A stretch of DNA of 64,000 nt. Origin: Sweltsa coloradensis (taxonomy: Eukaryota > Arthropoda > Insecta > Plecoptera > Chloroperlidae). Positions 45,783-57,000 of this stretch are shown one piece after another; the stretch's first letter is position 1, and each line of letters opens with the position of its first letter. The stretch covers positions 1,719,129-1,783,128 of the forward strand of contig JAMZAV010000097.1 in assembly GCA_024449915.1 (NCBI GenBank). The letters are read 5' to 3'. Both the position numbers and the translations under genes were made by a program. The notes beneath the pieces are model-generated. The model did not search any database. It was not told where the DNA came from and saw nothing but the letters and a program-made list of their open reading frames with translations.

Positions 45783-46971
45783 TACGATTCTCCGAGCTCG
45801 CCTCTAGTTTTATGGAATGTTGTTATATACTCTCTTAATCTACTTGTTGATGTTTGCGACGTGGAGTTTATCTCTTTCTTCGCCTTTTACGATTAGCAGG
45901 GCCCAGACGGGGGTCGTAAGAAACTGAACATTGATTTATTATGAATTATGAATTTGGTAATGTTTTGCCACTCAAAAAATATCATTGACTTACATTAGAC
46001 TTACATTACGCAATATGTAGGCCTATCCGAATGTAGGCCGCACTCTGCTGTTACTTACAACTCGCTATTATGTTTCTTTCAATTGTTGCATTATGTTCTG
46101 ACAGGTAAAGGAGTAAAAGTTCTAATATATCGTAGAGGCTACACACTCTATTTGTTCCAGGCCGGTTTCCCTTGCACATCATGCAGGGCTGCGTCGTGCA
46201 CATGCCCATCTCCGTCGGCCTGCAGAAGAACTCGCCCTTGAAATCACGCGTTGATCGAGTTATCCGGAGAGCCATAGAGGTCGGTCTCGTCGACAAGTGG
46301 CTCCGTGACGTCATGAGCGAGACGCGAGTCAAGGAGCATCGCACGACCCCTGAAGACTCCAAGGGTAGGAAAATATTAGGTCTTACATTTAAATAAGTTT
46401 TGTTGATTAAATGTTCGGTGCATTCCTTATGCTGCAGAATCTATTCATCTGAATAAGACTTTTTATAATTGAAAATAATGGACACGTACGCCTCTATCAC
46501 ATCGGTTTTCAACATTAATCATAAATTAGTCAGAAAATGCGTAATCATTTGCGTTTTTTCGATCATTTTATAGATTCTAAACATTCAATTTATGGAAAAG
46601 TGCTATGATATGTGACTTCATAATTTATTTTTAAACAAAATGTGTAACATGTCAAAGACATTCGACAGAAATTGGGGAAATTACTTTTCTGACATGTTGG
46701 TCGTTGTCATCGTCTAACAAATTTAAAAAATCCAAATTATTTAAATTAATGAACGTAATTGTCCTGTTTTGTTGTTGTAGCGTTGATGAACCTGCGCAAA
46801 TTGTATGGAGCTCTGGTGATGTTGGGAGTAGGCTACATTCTTGGGCTCGCAGCCCTCCTGGGCGAGCACATCCATTGGAAGTTCGTCGTTCAGAGGCATC
46901 CGCTCTTTGACCAACACAGACTTCACTTGTACTACAACCAACCACAGAAGAAACACATTCGATTCCAGTGA
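37977..46971 (+). CDS. Ir21a: Ionotropic receptor (variant iGluR family), Ir21a-like
   Basis: Ten exons joined in consistent phases: 37977-38231, 40561-40722, 41393-41749, 42383-42497, 42907-43075, 43910-44145, 44222-44327, 45270-45529, 46161-46364, 46781-46971; 2055 nt, 684 aa. ATG 37977 opens a signal peptide (MVFLTQFFLMCAIIGELIG). N-terminal region to ~227; ligand-binding S1 ~228-352 (from LRVVTVEHFPAVLID to YTPQHLKLMDMSVPY); M1 ~356-375; pore loop LYTFGMLLLVSLP ~415-427; M3 LYCLLVVVAYRASMTAILT ~444-462, the counterpart of SYTANLAAFLT in glutamate receptors; S2 ~467-620; last membrane helix ~630-649. S1 lacks the glutamate-binding arginine (Q/H instead), typical of divergent IRs. Ir21a is a co-receptor-dependent cooling sensor in Drosophila; that subtype call rests on the AYRASMTAILTNP region and is moderate. 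An extra phase-0 exon in the long first intron cannot be excluded. Confidence 0.93.
38277..38729 (+). mobile_element. TTGGATGAGCG-family element, copy 6 (variant 3' end), IR intron 1
   Basis: Starts 45 bp after the exon-1 donor. The 3' end is the variant AACGCGCCTGTAAAAGCGTT, TGTGAAGCTTCCTAG, which keeps the AACGC/GCGTT stem with a different loop. The next copy starts 3 bp later. Confidence 0.85.
38733..39371 (+). mobile_element. TTGGATGAGCG-family element, copy 7, tandem with copy 6
   Basis: Standard 3' end (GGCGGGACTTAAGCGTTTTC, CTAG at 39368-39371) and an expanded T-tract followed by (CTTT)n at ~38811-38862. It directly follows the variant copy in the same orientation. Confidence 0.9.
39372..40560. 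other. Remainder of IR intron 1
   Basis: Contains one of the dispersed GGTGGAGGTGCCGGG motifs (39766-39780). No coding exon was found. It ends in a strong pyrimidine-rich acceptor (TCTCTCTCGCATTCTCAG). Confidence 0.5.
39766..39780 (+). repeat. Dispersed 15-mer GGTGGAGGTGCCGGG, first of five sites
   Basis: The same motif, usually preceded by TT and followed by T, is at 42743-42757 and 44692-44705 (+), 54152-54166 (-) and 57940-57954 (-). All sites are intronic in the two convergent genes, and the flanks show little similarity beyond the motif. It may be the conserved remnant of a repeat end or a short regulatory element. Confidence 0.6.
42084..42207. repeat. 124-bp hairpin in IR intron 3
   Basis: CTTATCATGTT...AAAGCAATACTT pairs with AAGTATTGCTTTAATCTATT...AACATGATAAG around a small ACGGGT/ACCCGT core. 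A probable small MITE. Confidence 0.6.
43569..43684. repeat. 116-bp hairpin in IR intron 5
   Basis: GGCGTCAGAAGTAAATCAAG with GGGTATTATATATAGATACA and ACGATA pairs with TATCGTTGTATCTACAATAC, CCAGCCCTTG and TACTTCTGACGCC. Arms are about 50 bp; a MITE-like palindrome. Confidence 0.7.
43800..43862 (+). mobile_element. Isolated tRNA-like SINE head
   Basis: AGTTGGCTAAGGCGCCTGGA, then GACCCGGGTTCAAACCCCGG: box A-like and box B motifs of the family-2 repeats. There is no paired acceptor stem, so it is not a tRNA gene. It lies about 50 bp before the acceptor of the M1-encoding exon. Confidence 0.55.
44920..45085 (-). mobile_element. tRNA-derived SINE (family 1), 5'-truncated, in IR intron 7
   Basis: The minus strand reads GGTCTCTAGTTGGTCATTGT, TCGCTCGTCGATGGTGTTGG, AGGGTTGGCTTGGTTGGC and CAGTTATGTGACCGATTGG, followed by an ATTTATTTATTTT tail at 44957-44920. 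Best match is the 48063-48432 copy. Confidence 0.75.
45750..45783 (+). repeat. (CGA)n trinucleotide repeat
   Basis: About ten CGA units within a GC-rich segment (~45640-45810) in IR intron 8. The adjacent GAGCTCGCCTCTAG also occurs at ~43498-43511, so the segment is partly duplicated between introns 5 and 8. Confidence 0.8.
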
Positions 46972-47391
46972 CACTCGACAAACAACTTGTGCGGATTACA
47001 TCCGGTCAGCTCTGCTCAGTTTAAACGCACACTCCTTGACGAATAGAAATGCACGCATTTGAACATGAGTTTAGTTGACCGGCTGTAGTCCGCTTGCAGC
47101 TTAAGGCGCTCTACTGATATAGTTTGCGTTTTCAATAGCGAGAGTTAGCCTATAAAGTCGAATATCTCCGACTTGATTATATAATTATTTGATTGTGACT
47201 GTTTTGCGCCATTGACGATCACCAAAAGTATTCTATACCCCAGCCATAGGAGGTCGATGAGGCTTGTTGTAAATCGCAACTAAATTATATTTTATTGTGG
47301 CACTCAGAAGTATTATCTTTGAGTATGGAACCTTAGGATGGTTATATACTCAATGGTATTATGATTAATAGTCTGTTGCTAAAAATGGCTT

Positions 47392-47397
47392 AATAAA
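47392..47397 (+). promoter_or_regulatory. Poly(A) signal of the IR gene
   Basis: AATAAA about 420 bp after the stop codon and upstream of T-rich DNA. Confidence 0.6.
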
Positions 47398-47455
47398 ATA
47401 TATTCGTACACTATAAAATTATGTTTCAAGAAGTAACCATTATTAGCTATGATTT

Positions 47456-47461
47456 TTTATT
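47456..47461 (-). promoter_or_regulatory. Poly(A) signal of the RUSF1-like gene
   Basis: AATAAA on the minus strand about 70 bp beyond the RUSF1 stop. It lies only ~60 bp from the opposing IR signal, so the two 3' ends abut or slightly overlap. Confidence 0.6.
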
Positions 47462-47531
47462 GCTCTCAAAATATGATTTAAAAATTCTTAGTTATATATA
47501 GTTATATCTGTGATGGTAATCATCCTTATTA

Positions 47532-47909
47532 TTAATCATTGTCATAATATTCTTTGTCCGTAATGAAGTTGTCTGTATTGTCGATTGTGTGGCTCAAACT
47601 CTCAAACGGTGCCGAGGTTCCTATTTTGGAGAAAAACTCCACTAGATGAACGTCTGAGTTGTCTTCTATCTTCCGTGGCGACCACGTTGCAATACACCCC
47701 CCTCTCCTGAGGTGGTGGCTACTGGTGTCCCAACCTGAACACACATCAAAACCTAGCCTGAATACAAGAGTTTTTATTAAACTCCAGAGAGTACAACACC
47801 AACTATGGCGTAACATAACATAACAGCTTTATGTGATGCTGAATTAAGTGTATTTTTTCTTATAAAGTTAAAAGTTTGTATTGACATGCAAAGTATAGAA
47901 ATTCATTAC

Positions 47910-47969
<60 letters not shown>

Positions 47970-47971
47970 TA

Positions 47972-48006
<35 letters not shown>

Positions 48007-51000
48007 ATACGAAAATGTTTTATTTTATAATGTATTGAAACATAAAGTTTTATACTATGATTGTGTTGGCGTCTCTGCTTTCAATGCAGAAGGTCCAGGG
48101 TTCGATTCCCGCTATAGGCAGAAGTTTGATAAATTCTGATTTGGACTTGAGTCCATTAGATCTAGGCTTCGGAATTTGTACAGAATAAATTCAAGATTTT
48201 TTTCCGAATTAGCCCTGTTGATTGATAAGCCTTGTGTGATCGGGTCCAGCTTGATTGATCGGAGTTTCCTACTTTTATATGCTGGTCTCTAGTTGGTCAT
48301 TGTTCGCTCGTCGATGGTGTCGCCGCCTACAGGGTTGGCTTGGTCGGCTTTAAAATATAATGTATCACACTGAAAATCAGTTCGGTGACTGAATGGTAGA
48401 CGCTAAATACGAATTTATTTATACTTAATTATTTATTTATTTCAAAGGATAGGTACAAGTTCAAATTAAATTTTGGAATAATGTAAATTTTACTATTATA
48501 TAAACTCAATGACATGCTATTGAATTTATTAATTGTAACTTCCGAAGAATACTTCATTTATCTTAGTTTAACACTTTATATTAATATTATTTCGAAAATT
48601 ATTTCTTGTGGTACAACAATGAGGTTTTGAGGTGGTGTCACAATGACAGAAATACCTTACCTGCATCTTGCAGGCGTATCAACAGGCGAGAAAAGTCTTG
48701 GCAGGCCGTCATCTCTGCTACCAACATCGGGATGTACGTCAAGTAATTGTAGTTGACACACTTTGAACAGCTGTGAAGTATCCCGACACGCGCGCAGCAT
48801 TGCATCACATTGAGGCGCAGTAGGCGTATGGGGTAGCCTGTCAGCCTATGGGAGTGGCTACCCAATACAGGCTGCACAAAAATACGAATTGAATTCGGTT
48901 TAGTACACAAAAGTATATTAAAACAAAACAAATGATGATCAGTCGAGTCATATTTTGTTTCAGGTGTCACAATAATTGCCTGGGCCAATATAAAATCACT
49001 TTTATATTATCACATTACAAATTTATAATAATATTTTGATTTATTTTGTCCAGTGGAGTAAACTTGGAAGTATTAAGCAAGTATTTTTTTAATGGTAAAG
49101 TAATGAGGTTTGCACAAAGTAAAATAAATAAATAATTAACTTTAGCCTAGAGTTTTAATTACAGAGATAACATGATACTAATCTATTTGTCTAATGTACT
49201 AATAATATATTTTTATCACACTAGAGAAAACTGAAACTGTAAATCAAATGTAGGTAGTAAAACATATAGTTTTTAGTCTGCTGTACATATACTAGCTCCA
49301 ACAAAAGGGTGCAGATGCTTTGCAGTGATGGGGGTAGTATGAATGCGCGGTAAATGGAATGTCGCCTTTGTGTATGAAAGGAAAATATATTTTACCAACG
49401 TAAGCAAAAATTATCTGTGCTATATCACGAAGTTCCTCCGTGTGCTAGATACACGCTGAGCTAGCGTGAATAGAGTTGACAAAGTTGTTATGTTGGAAAA
49501 CCAATTTCGAGCTATGTGAATTCTTTCGTTGGGACCACTATATTATTTGTATTTACCAAGTGTGAGTATGTTATGATGCACGTGGTGATTGCCAGCAATA
49601 CTGCTTGGTAGAAAGCTCGGATCTCATCCTGAACTGTTGCGTCTTCTCGGAGACAGATGTAGACTGTCCTGCTCTCCTGTTTGATGTGCAGAAGATACTT
49701 GCGACTTTCGTATGCCCGGGCCAGAAGTACAAGGTCAATGAAGGAGGGGAAGTCGGAATCAGCAATGCTCACTCCTAGCTTGATGGTGTAGCCGCAAAGC
49801 TTCTGCACTACAACAGAAGAGTCTTGTGATCTGTGACGGACAATTACTTGCTATCCGATCTTCTTTGATTGATAGACTGGATTGATTGGATATTGCTTAA
49901 CGTCTCATATTAATGCATTTTGGCTATTTGAGACGATGAGTGGTGATAGATGAGGATGAAGTATGAACAGAAGGCAGGAGGGGAAACCCGGTACCGGCAC
50001 GTAGCCTACTTCTTTCGAAAAGTACCAAGGGAACCAACGGCTTAACGTCCCATCCGAAAGGACGGTGTAACCTTAACAGTCATATAGGTTCCTCCACTAA
50101 CCCGGACTGCCGAGCAGACGTCGATGAGAACGAAGCCGTTACACTTGCTCTCGAACCACTCTTAGTCCGTGGAACAAGCGTAAAAAACATTTCAAATCCG
50201 GAAACCAGCACCAAAATTAGGAGCAGGTAAAAGACATATTTTTAGAATGTTATTTTCACGGGGGACACGCATGGTAGCAAATAAGTCACCTGTCATGGCG
50301 TCCACAAGATGGCCGCCAAAATAATTCTTAAAATTGCTGTAACTCAAGAAGTAATCATCAGATTTGGACAAACTAAGTTTTGTTTTATTCGGTTTTTAAT
50401 GCTCTACAAAAATGTCATTAGAAATTTTACCGTTAATACAATAGTTTTAATTATATTTATATATTATTACAATGTATTGCAATTATAGCACTTTTTGGTA
50501 TATATCTAATTATTTATACGTAGAATTCGCTAGATTGTCATAAAATTTTCAGACTATACTAAATTAACGCCAATAAATCCAAATTTAAAGTCCGAAACGA
50601 AATTTCTTGTAACTTTTTGGATTAATTAATTAATTAATTAATTAAATTAAGTATTAATTAGATCCAAATTAAAAGTTTCTTATACCATACCAAAGTCACG
50701 TAGTGTATCACACAAGAACACATGACCACAATGAACCAAAAACATATTAGTTCCAAAAATTAATTCCAATCATTTTCCTATTAATTCAATTAATTAAATT
50801 AATTTAAAAAATGACAATAATCTCAATAATTTTGTAAAATTAACACAATGTAGTCGACCTTGGAAACATTTTAAAGCTAGTTTTAAGGCGAATAAATGTA
50901 ATTAAAAAAATTAATTAATTAAATTAATTAATCACCGATTTAATTACAATTTAGTTAAATAATCCCACTTTTGACATATGTATTGTTATGTATACCTTAA

Positions 51001-54000
51001 ACTCGATCGATCGTCATAAAAATATACTACTTTACTGACATAATGCCAATGAATCCGAATTGTCATGTCCCGAAACAAATTCCTATAACTTACCGATTAA
51101 TTAAGAAATTAAATGAAGAATTACTTATATCTCAATAATTGTTATTGTCACTCAATTAACACATACAAAATGCCAACAGAAGTATCAAATATAATCAATG
51201 CAAGTATAATTTTAAAAATTAATAGTCCCAAAATAAAGTTCATGCTACTTTTCTGTTAATTGAATTTCCCACAAAATTATTTTCCTGTAAAATAAGCTTG
51301 CAAATGGTTCCCAGTTTGGCTGTGTTAATTTTACACAACAAATTGTGATTAAATCCATTAATTTTATTCATTCATTAATTCAATTAACGGAAAGTTGCAT
51401 GAACTTAATTTGGGACTATAAATTTTTAAAATTATACTCGCATTGTTTATATTTGATACTTCTGTTGGCATTTTGTATGTGTTAATTGAGTGACAATAAC
51501 AATTATTGAGATATAAGTAATTCTTCATTTAATTTCTTAATTAATCGGTAAGTTATAAGAATTTTGTTTCGGGACATGACAATTCGGATTCATTGGCATT
51601 ATGTCAGTAAAGTAGTATATTTTTATGACGATCGATCGAGTTTTTGGTATACATAACAATACATATGTCAAAAGTGGGATTATTTAACTAAATTGCAATT
51701 AATTCGGTGATTATTAATTTAATTAATTAATTTTTTCATTACATTTATTCGCCTTAAAACTAGCTTTAAAATGATTCCAAGGTCGACTACATTGTGTTAA
51801 TTTTACAAAATTTATTGAGATTATTGTCATTTTTTAAAATTAATTGAATTAATTGAATTAATAGGAAAGTGATAAGTATTAATTTTTGGAACTAATATTT
51901 TTTTGGTTCATTGTGGTCATGTTGTTCTTGTGTGATACACTACGTGACTTTGGTATGTGTATAAGAAACTTTTAATTGGGTTTTAATTAATGCTTAATTT
52001 AATTAATTAATTAATCAAAAAGTTACAGGAATTTCGTTTCGGGACTTTAAATTTTGGATTTATTGGCGTTATTTTAGTATAGTCTGAAAATTTTATGACA
52101 ATCTAGCGAATTCTACGTATAAATAATTAGATATATACCAAAAAGTGCTATAATTGCAATACATTGTAATAATATATAAATATAATTAAAACTATTGTAT
52201 TAACGGTAAAATTTCTAATGACATTTTTGTAGAGCATTAAAAACCGAATAAAACAAAACTTAGTTTATCCAAATCTGATGATTACTTCTTGAGTTACAGC
52301 AATTTTAAGAATTATTTTGGCGGCCATCTTGTGGACGCCATGACAGGTGACTTATTTGCTACCATGCGTGTCCCCGTGAAAATAACATTCTAAAATATGT
52401 CTTTTACCTGCTCCTAAATTTTGGTGCTGGTTCCGGATTTGAAATGTTTTCCCATAGTTTTAGCAGCTTGTTCCACGGACTATCTACCCCTGACCACGCC
52501 CGAAGGCTGCTTAACTTCGGTGTTCGAGTGGGAACCGGTTAAACGACCTCGGCTAAACCGCTGGCTATCTTCTTTGAAAGCAGAGATTGTAAAAAACAAC
52601 AAGTAATCGAACTTTTAAAATTTCTAATGGTACAAAATCATCTCTTTCTTCAAACATCCCTGAAGTGTGCACAGCTCTGTAGCCTATGCTCTTTCTTACG
52701 TTACCACAGTCCAGTAACTATGGCAAATGCAGATCGTTATTTAAAAAAATAATTACATCATTTATATACCCCAGTACTGAACGTCACTTTAAGATTGTAG
52801 ATTGTTTTCTGAAAGGAATGGCCGCATGAAAACTAACAATTGAGGATGAGTGAAATAAGGAGAAATTAGAAGTGCATACGACGCCGTGCTTAATTGTTTG
52901 CACGTATACGTGTATTCAGGCCCGTTTCTTAGCTTGCACCCGCGGGGCCCTCGAGATTGTATAGTTTCTTCACTGCCAAAACATCTAAAGACTTTTCTCT
53001 GAGATCATTTCTTTCAGTGTCAAAATGAAATGCTTATTTAATGTCAATATGATATAATGATGTGCAAAGCTTCATGTCATTCATATATGCTTGTTATTGT
53101 CTTCAACGAATACTCCCTCAAAAGCTGATATTGCAGTTGCAGTATTATAACTGCAAGAAAAATATTTAACAGTGGGAGAGAAATGGAATGCTTAAATGTC
53201 TTCTTTTGAAAGATTTCCAAACAAACAATGCAAAACCCAAATTTTACTCTTCGATCACATGTGGATTAAAGTGGACACGGTGCTTTGTGTGTTTTATAAT
53301 ATAATATATTTGCTGTTTAAAAAAAAATAGATTAAAATTACTGTTTATAACATGGCCGTGGTGTATTTCTCACCGTCGATTCTCTTGTCTGGAATGAACC
53401 CATCATACGGACCCACTTCTTTGGGCGTGTAGACTTTATCTCTGGTTAGGTACATCCTGAGCAGTATAGCAAAGCGCTGGTAGTTGAGTGTTCTCAGGTG
53501 AAGCGTCTCCAAGGCCTTGTAGCCGGCGAATAAGTAGCACACAGTAAGAAACGTGTATACCTCACGTGTGTGCCTGTTGAAACATTGTGGATTTAGAGTT
53601 TACCCACTCAGCCACAGACATTATTCCAGCGGGGATTTTAATTAAAGCTGCTGAGAACCAGCCGGTTAATAATAAGCGAATAATGGCTAACCAGAGCTTA
53701 GTATTTGGAACTGAGACCGCTGGTTGGCCACGATGTTGCCGACAAGGCTAGTACATAATATGTAAACACTTGGTGAATTTATTATATGCAAAATGACGCA
53801 AGTATTTTAAACTTTTAATCGCGGAAAATCGATTCTATTAGGAAACCTATTTAAATATCGACCAATAATTTTAAGTTTTGTTGACTTTAAAAGACTCACA
53901 CGAAAGAAGTATTTAGTTATTTTGTTGGTGGGTGACAACAGAACAAGAAAATTATTCTCCTTCATGTATTTCGAAAAGTACGAAAATACTGCACTCTAGA

Positions 54001-57000
54001 CGCTGAGCGTCAGCAGCGACGATTAAAACTAACATCGGTCCAGACCTAGTAAGTTTTTCCTTAGACTTAACTCGACCAATAATGGTGAAGTTTGTCACAT
54101 TGTGATCAAGTAAATGCAATGGAAGAAATGTTTATGAAAATCAACCTTCAACCCGGCACCTCCACCAAATATTTTTCTGTAAACGTGTTACGTGGGTTTT
54201 GACGAGGGTGTAGTATTTATAGTTTTGACCGATTATTATTGTTTTCAGAGGAGATGCCAATCAATAATGTAATGAATATTGGACTGTACACTGCACATGT
54301 AAATAAAGAAAACTATGTGTGCAGTCCAATTAATTCATCACATTATTAACCTCGCCTGCTCTAAAAGTTGTATTATTATATTAGGATATCAGCAAACACT
54401 TGTTTGATGATACATTGTTCAATAATTATGCTGTTTTAGAAGTTGTCAAATTGAAATCCTATGCGATTGTGGCGGTTAATTATTTTCTTCGCCCATCAAA
54501 TATGAATGAATGAAAACTAGAAAAAAACTTGGTTCGCTTTCAGTTTATTATTATAGAATTTTTCCTCAAAAATCAAAATAATTTCTAAATAGTAGACTAG
54601 CCTTCCTCACATGAATATTTGTCGTGAGATCATGTTTCTTCCTGAAAGTAGGTAACTTATTAATCAATCAGAATAATTTGCCAGCAGTTAAGACTTAAAG
54701 TATTACACTATGCACAAGAAAGGCACTTACATATCTTGATCGTACTCCAGGTTGCGCATCAGGAGGATGCTGACACACAATGCAAGTACACGGACACAAG
54801 CTGACTGTACATCGTTCTTCTGTTGCACGTCCAGCCCGTTGTTTTCCAAAGCCTGAGAAACGAATTATAAATTGGTACACGCCCTTGTGTCGAAAGTCAA
54901 GTCTAAATTTTTTTAAGTTATAGCGTTTCTATGTTTTTTAAGTTTCGAAGTAAGCCTTAGTTTTATTTATGTAGTAGTAGCAGCAGCAGCACTTGCATCA
55001 GAAAATTTCTGCTATTTTCACAATAGGATGATGTACAAAATACAAAATAATATATGATACAAAATACAAAATTATCAATATTAAGTAAAATCAATAAAAC
55101 TTTGACATAAGTATAACAACATAGATCTTGTAGCTTTGATTTATGAATAAAACTCAATACAATGAATTTTTAGAAAATATGCAATATAATTCAAGTCTAA
55201 AAAACAAAAATAAAACATACTTTGTATTGTGTATAGCCCACGTGAGCCTAGTATTTTTATATTGCATTACTCTACTACTTGGTAAATAATAATCATTATA
55301 TATTTTAAGTGAGCCTACACAACAGTATTACATATTTGTCCAAAGCAATGTTTTGTGTATTTCTAGGCGATAAATAACCCGTATCCGGAATTCGAACCCA
55401 CCACCAACATAATTATACGTTTCGGCCTTGCGACTCATGATACCGTATACGAGCCACGACTCGTATCACAAGACTTATACCTGATACTGGTTCGAAAATT
55501 TGTGTATTTTTCTCTGTTCTTTTTTAGAAAAGTTAATTTAATAGGAGTTTGTAAACGGTGACTTTGGAGCCGTCCTAGCAACGAAGCACATAATAAATTT
55601 CAGAGTTGTTCTGAATCGGCCTTGTTGATTCTGGCGTTGATTCGCGAGTGTTCGCACTGTCCATACCACTGATTGCTATATTTCCTATTTAAAAAATATC
55701 GATCTTTGGTTGGTTATCGCTCACTCGTCGATTGCGTCGGGGCCTGCAGGGTTGGCTTGGTCGCTTTGATTTAAAGTCCCCCACTGAAAATCAGTTATAT
55801 AACTGAGTGGGCAGACTCTAAATAAAATTTATTTATTTATTTATTTATTTAAAACAGTAAGACAATTTCGAGTAGTTTAGTATTGTAATTTTTTGCTATT
55901 ATGATACCATAAAACAGTCGTCTAGTACAGTTAATGTTACCTGATGTTGTACGATCAGTCCCAGGGTTATCCGGTCGTACAAGTTTGACATCGTTCTGAT
56001 GGCCACGGCCAGGCAGAGCACTAGGAACGTGACACGGCTCATGGTCTTGTATAGGAGCAGCTCCACGCCTACCGAGAGTACGCACAGAACACTTGAGATC
56101 GCGCGCCACATCTTCCACTCGCAACCCAGCTGAAATCTAGTACACATTTAAATAAAATAAAATCTTATTTCGAGTCTACCAACTCAGTCACAAAATACAA
56201 AACTGTTGGTGAAATCTGTTAGGAGAACTTCATCTCAGTCGTAGATATAGATTGCCACACCCTGCGTCTGGGCACTCTCGCAAATAATAAGTGAATAAGG
56301 AGACTGGACTAGACTTGCTGACGAACAATCCTGTGGGTACAGGCTAGTCATCAGGATGACTTTCCTCAAGAGCTTGACTCTGGGACGGGGGTACTTTTGC
56401 GTGGGTGCGTCCAGAACTTCCGACCGATGACGACTCTAATGCCTGATCTCAACCTTTTATCTGTGTGTTGATGTCCTGGGTTTAAAATTCACCCATCCGA
56501 AGTCTGTACACGTAACATATCATTCACGAACCATGCATTATTGTGATAATTACCTACGTCATATTTTTCTTAAACGTGTCATTTAATTTTTTTTTAACAC
56601 AGCCGCACAATTCCACAGTAATTGCCACAGTAATTCACACCAAATTACTCAAGATTATTAGTTCTCAGTACCCGCGGCACTGGTGCTTCAAGGAGATGCA
56701 TTTACTGCATGCAACACCCCCATACACCAAGAAGATTCTGCTGATGTTCTTTTACATATTTTTTATCCAATAAAACATTCCAATTTTGTTATACAAATAT
56801 GGCCTAAGGTTTAACACTTTTTAAACAAAGATATTTGACAATCAACAACAAATTTGCAAAATCTTATTGTGCAATTTAAGTTTTGCATAGGCATACATTT
56901 TTACTGTCTTGAATTCTTAATAAATAGATGTACAGGAATGGTGAGAGAATAAAGAGGAAATAGATACGAGTTTAGATTAGAGATATATTCTAAAAAAGTG

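Noticed and set aside
47734..47754. Alternative acceptor ATTCAG|GCTAGG for the last RUSF1 exon
   Set aside because: It would put a stop in frame. The acceptor 20 bp further in restores LQDAGWDTSS, matching the family's LQDAGW block.
47919..48003. CRISPR-like or satellite array
   Set aside because: It is a plain AAT/ATT microsatellite. No CRISPR array, prokaryotic gene or plasmid feature is present in the window.
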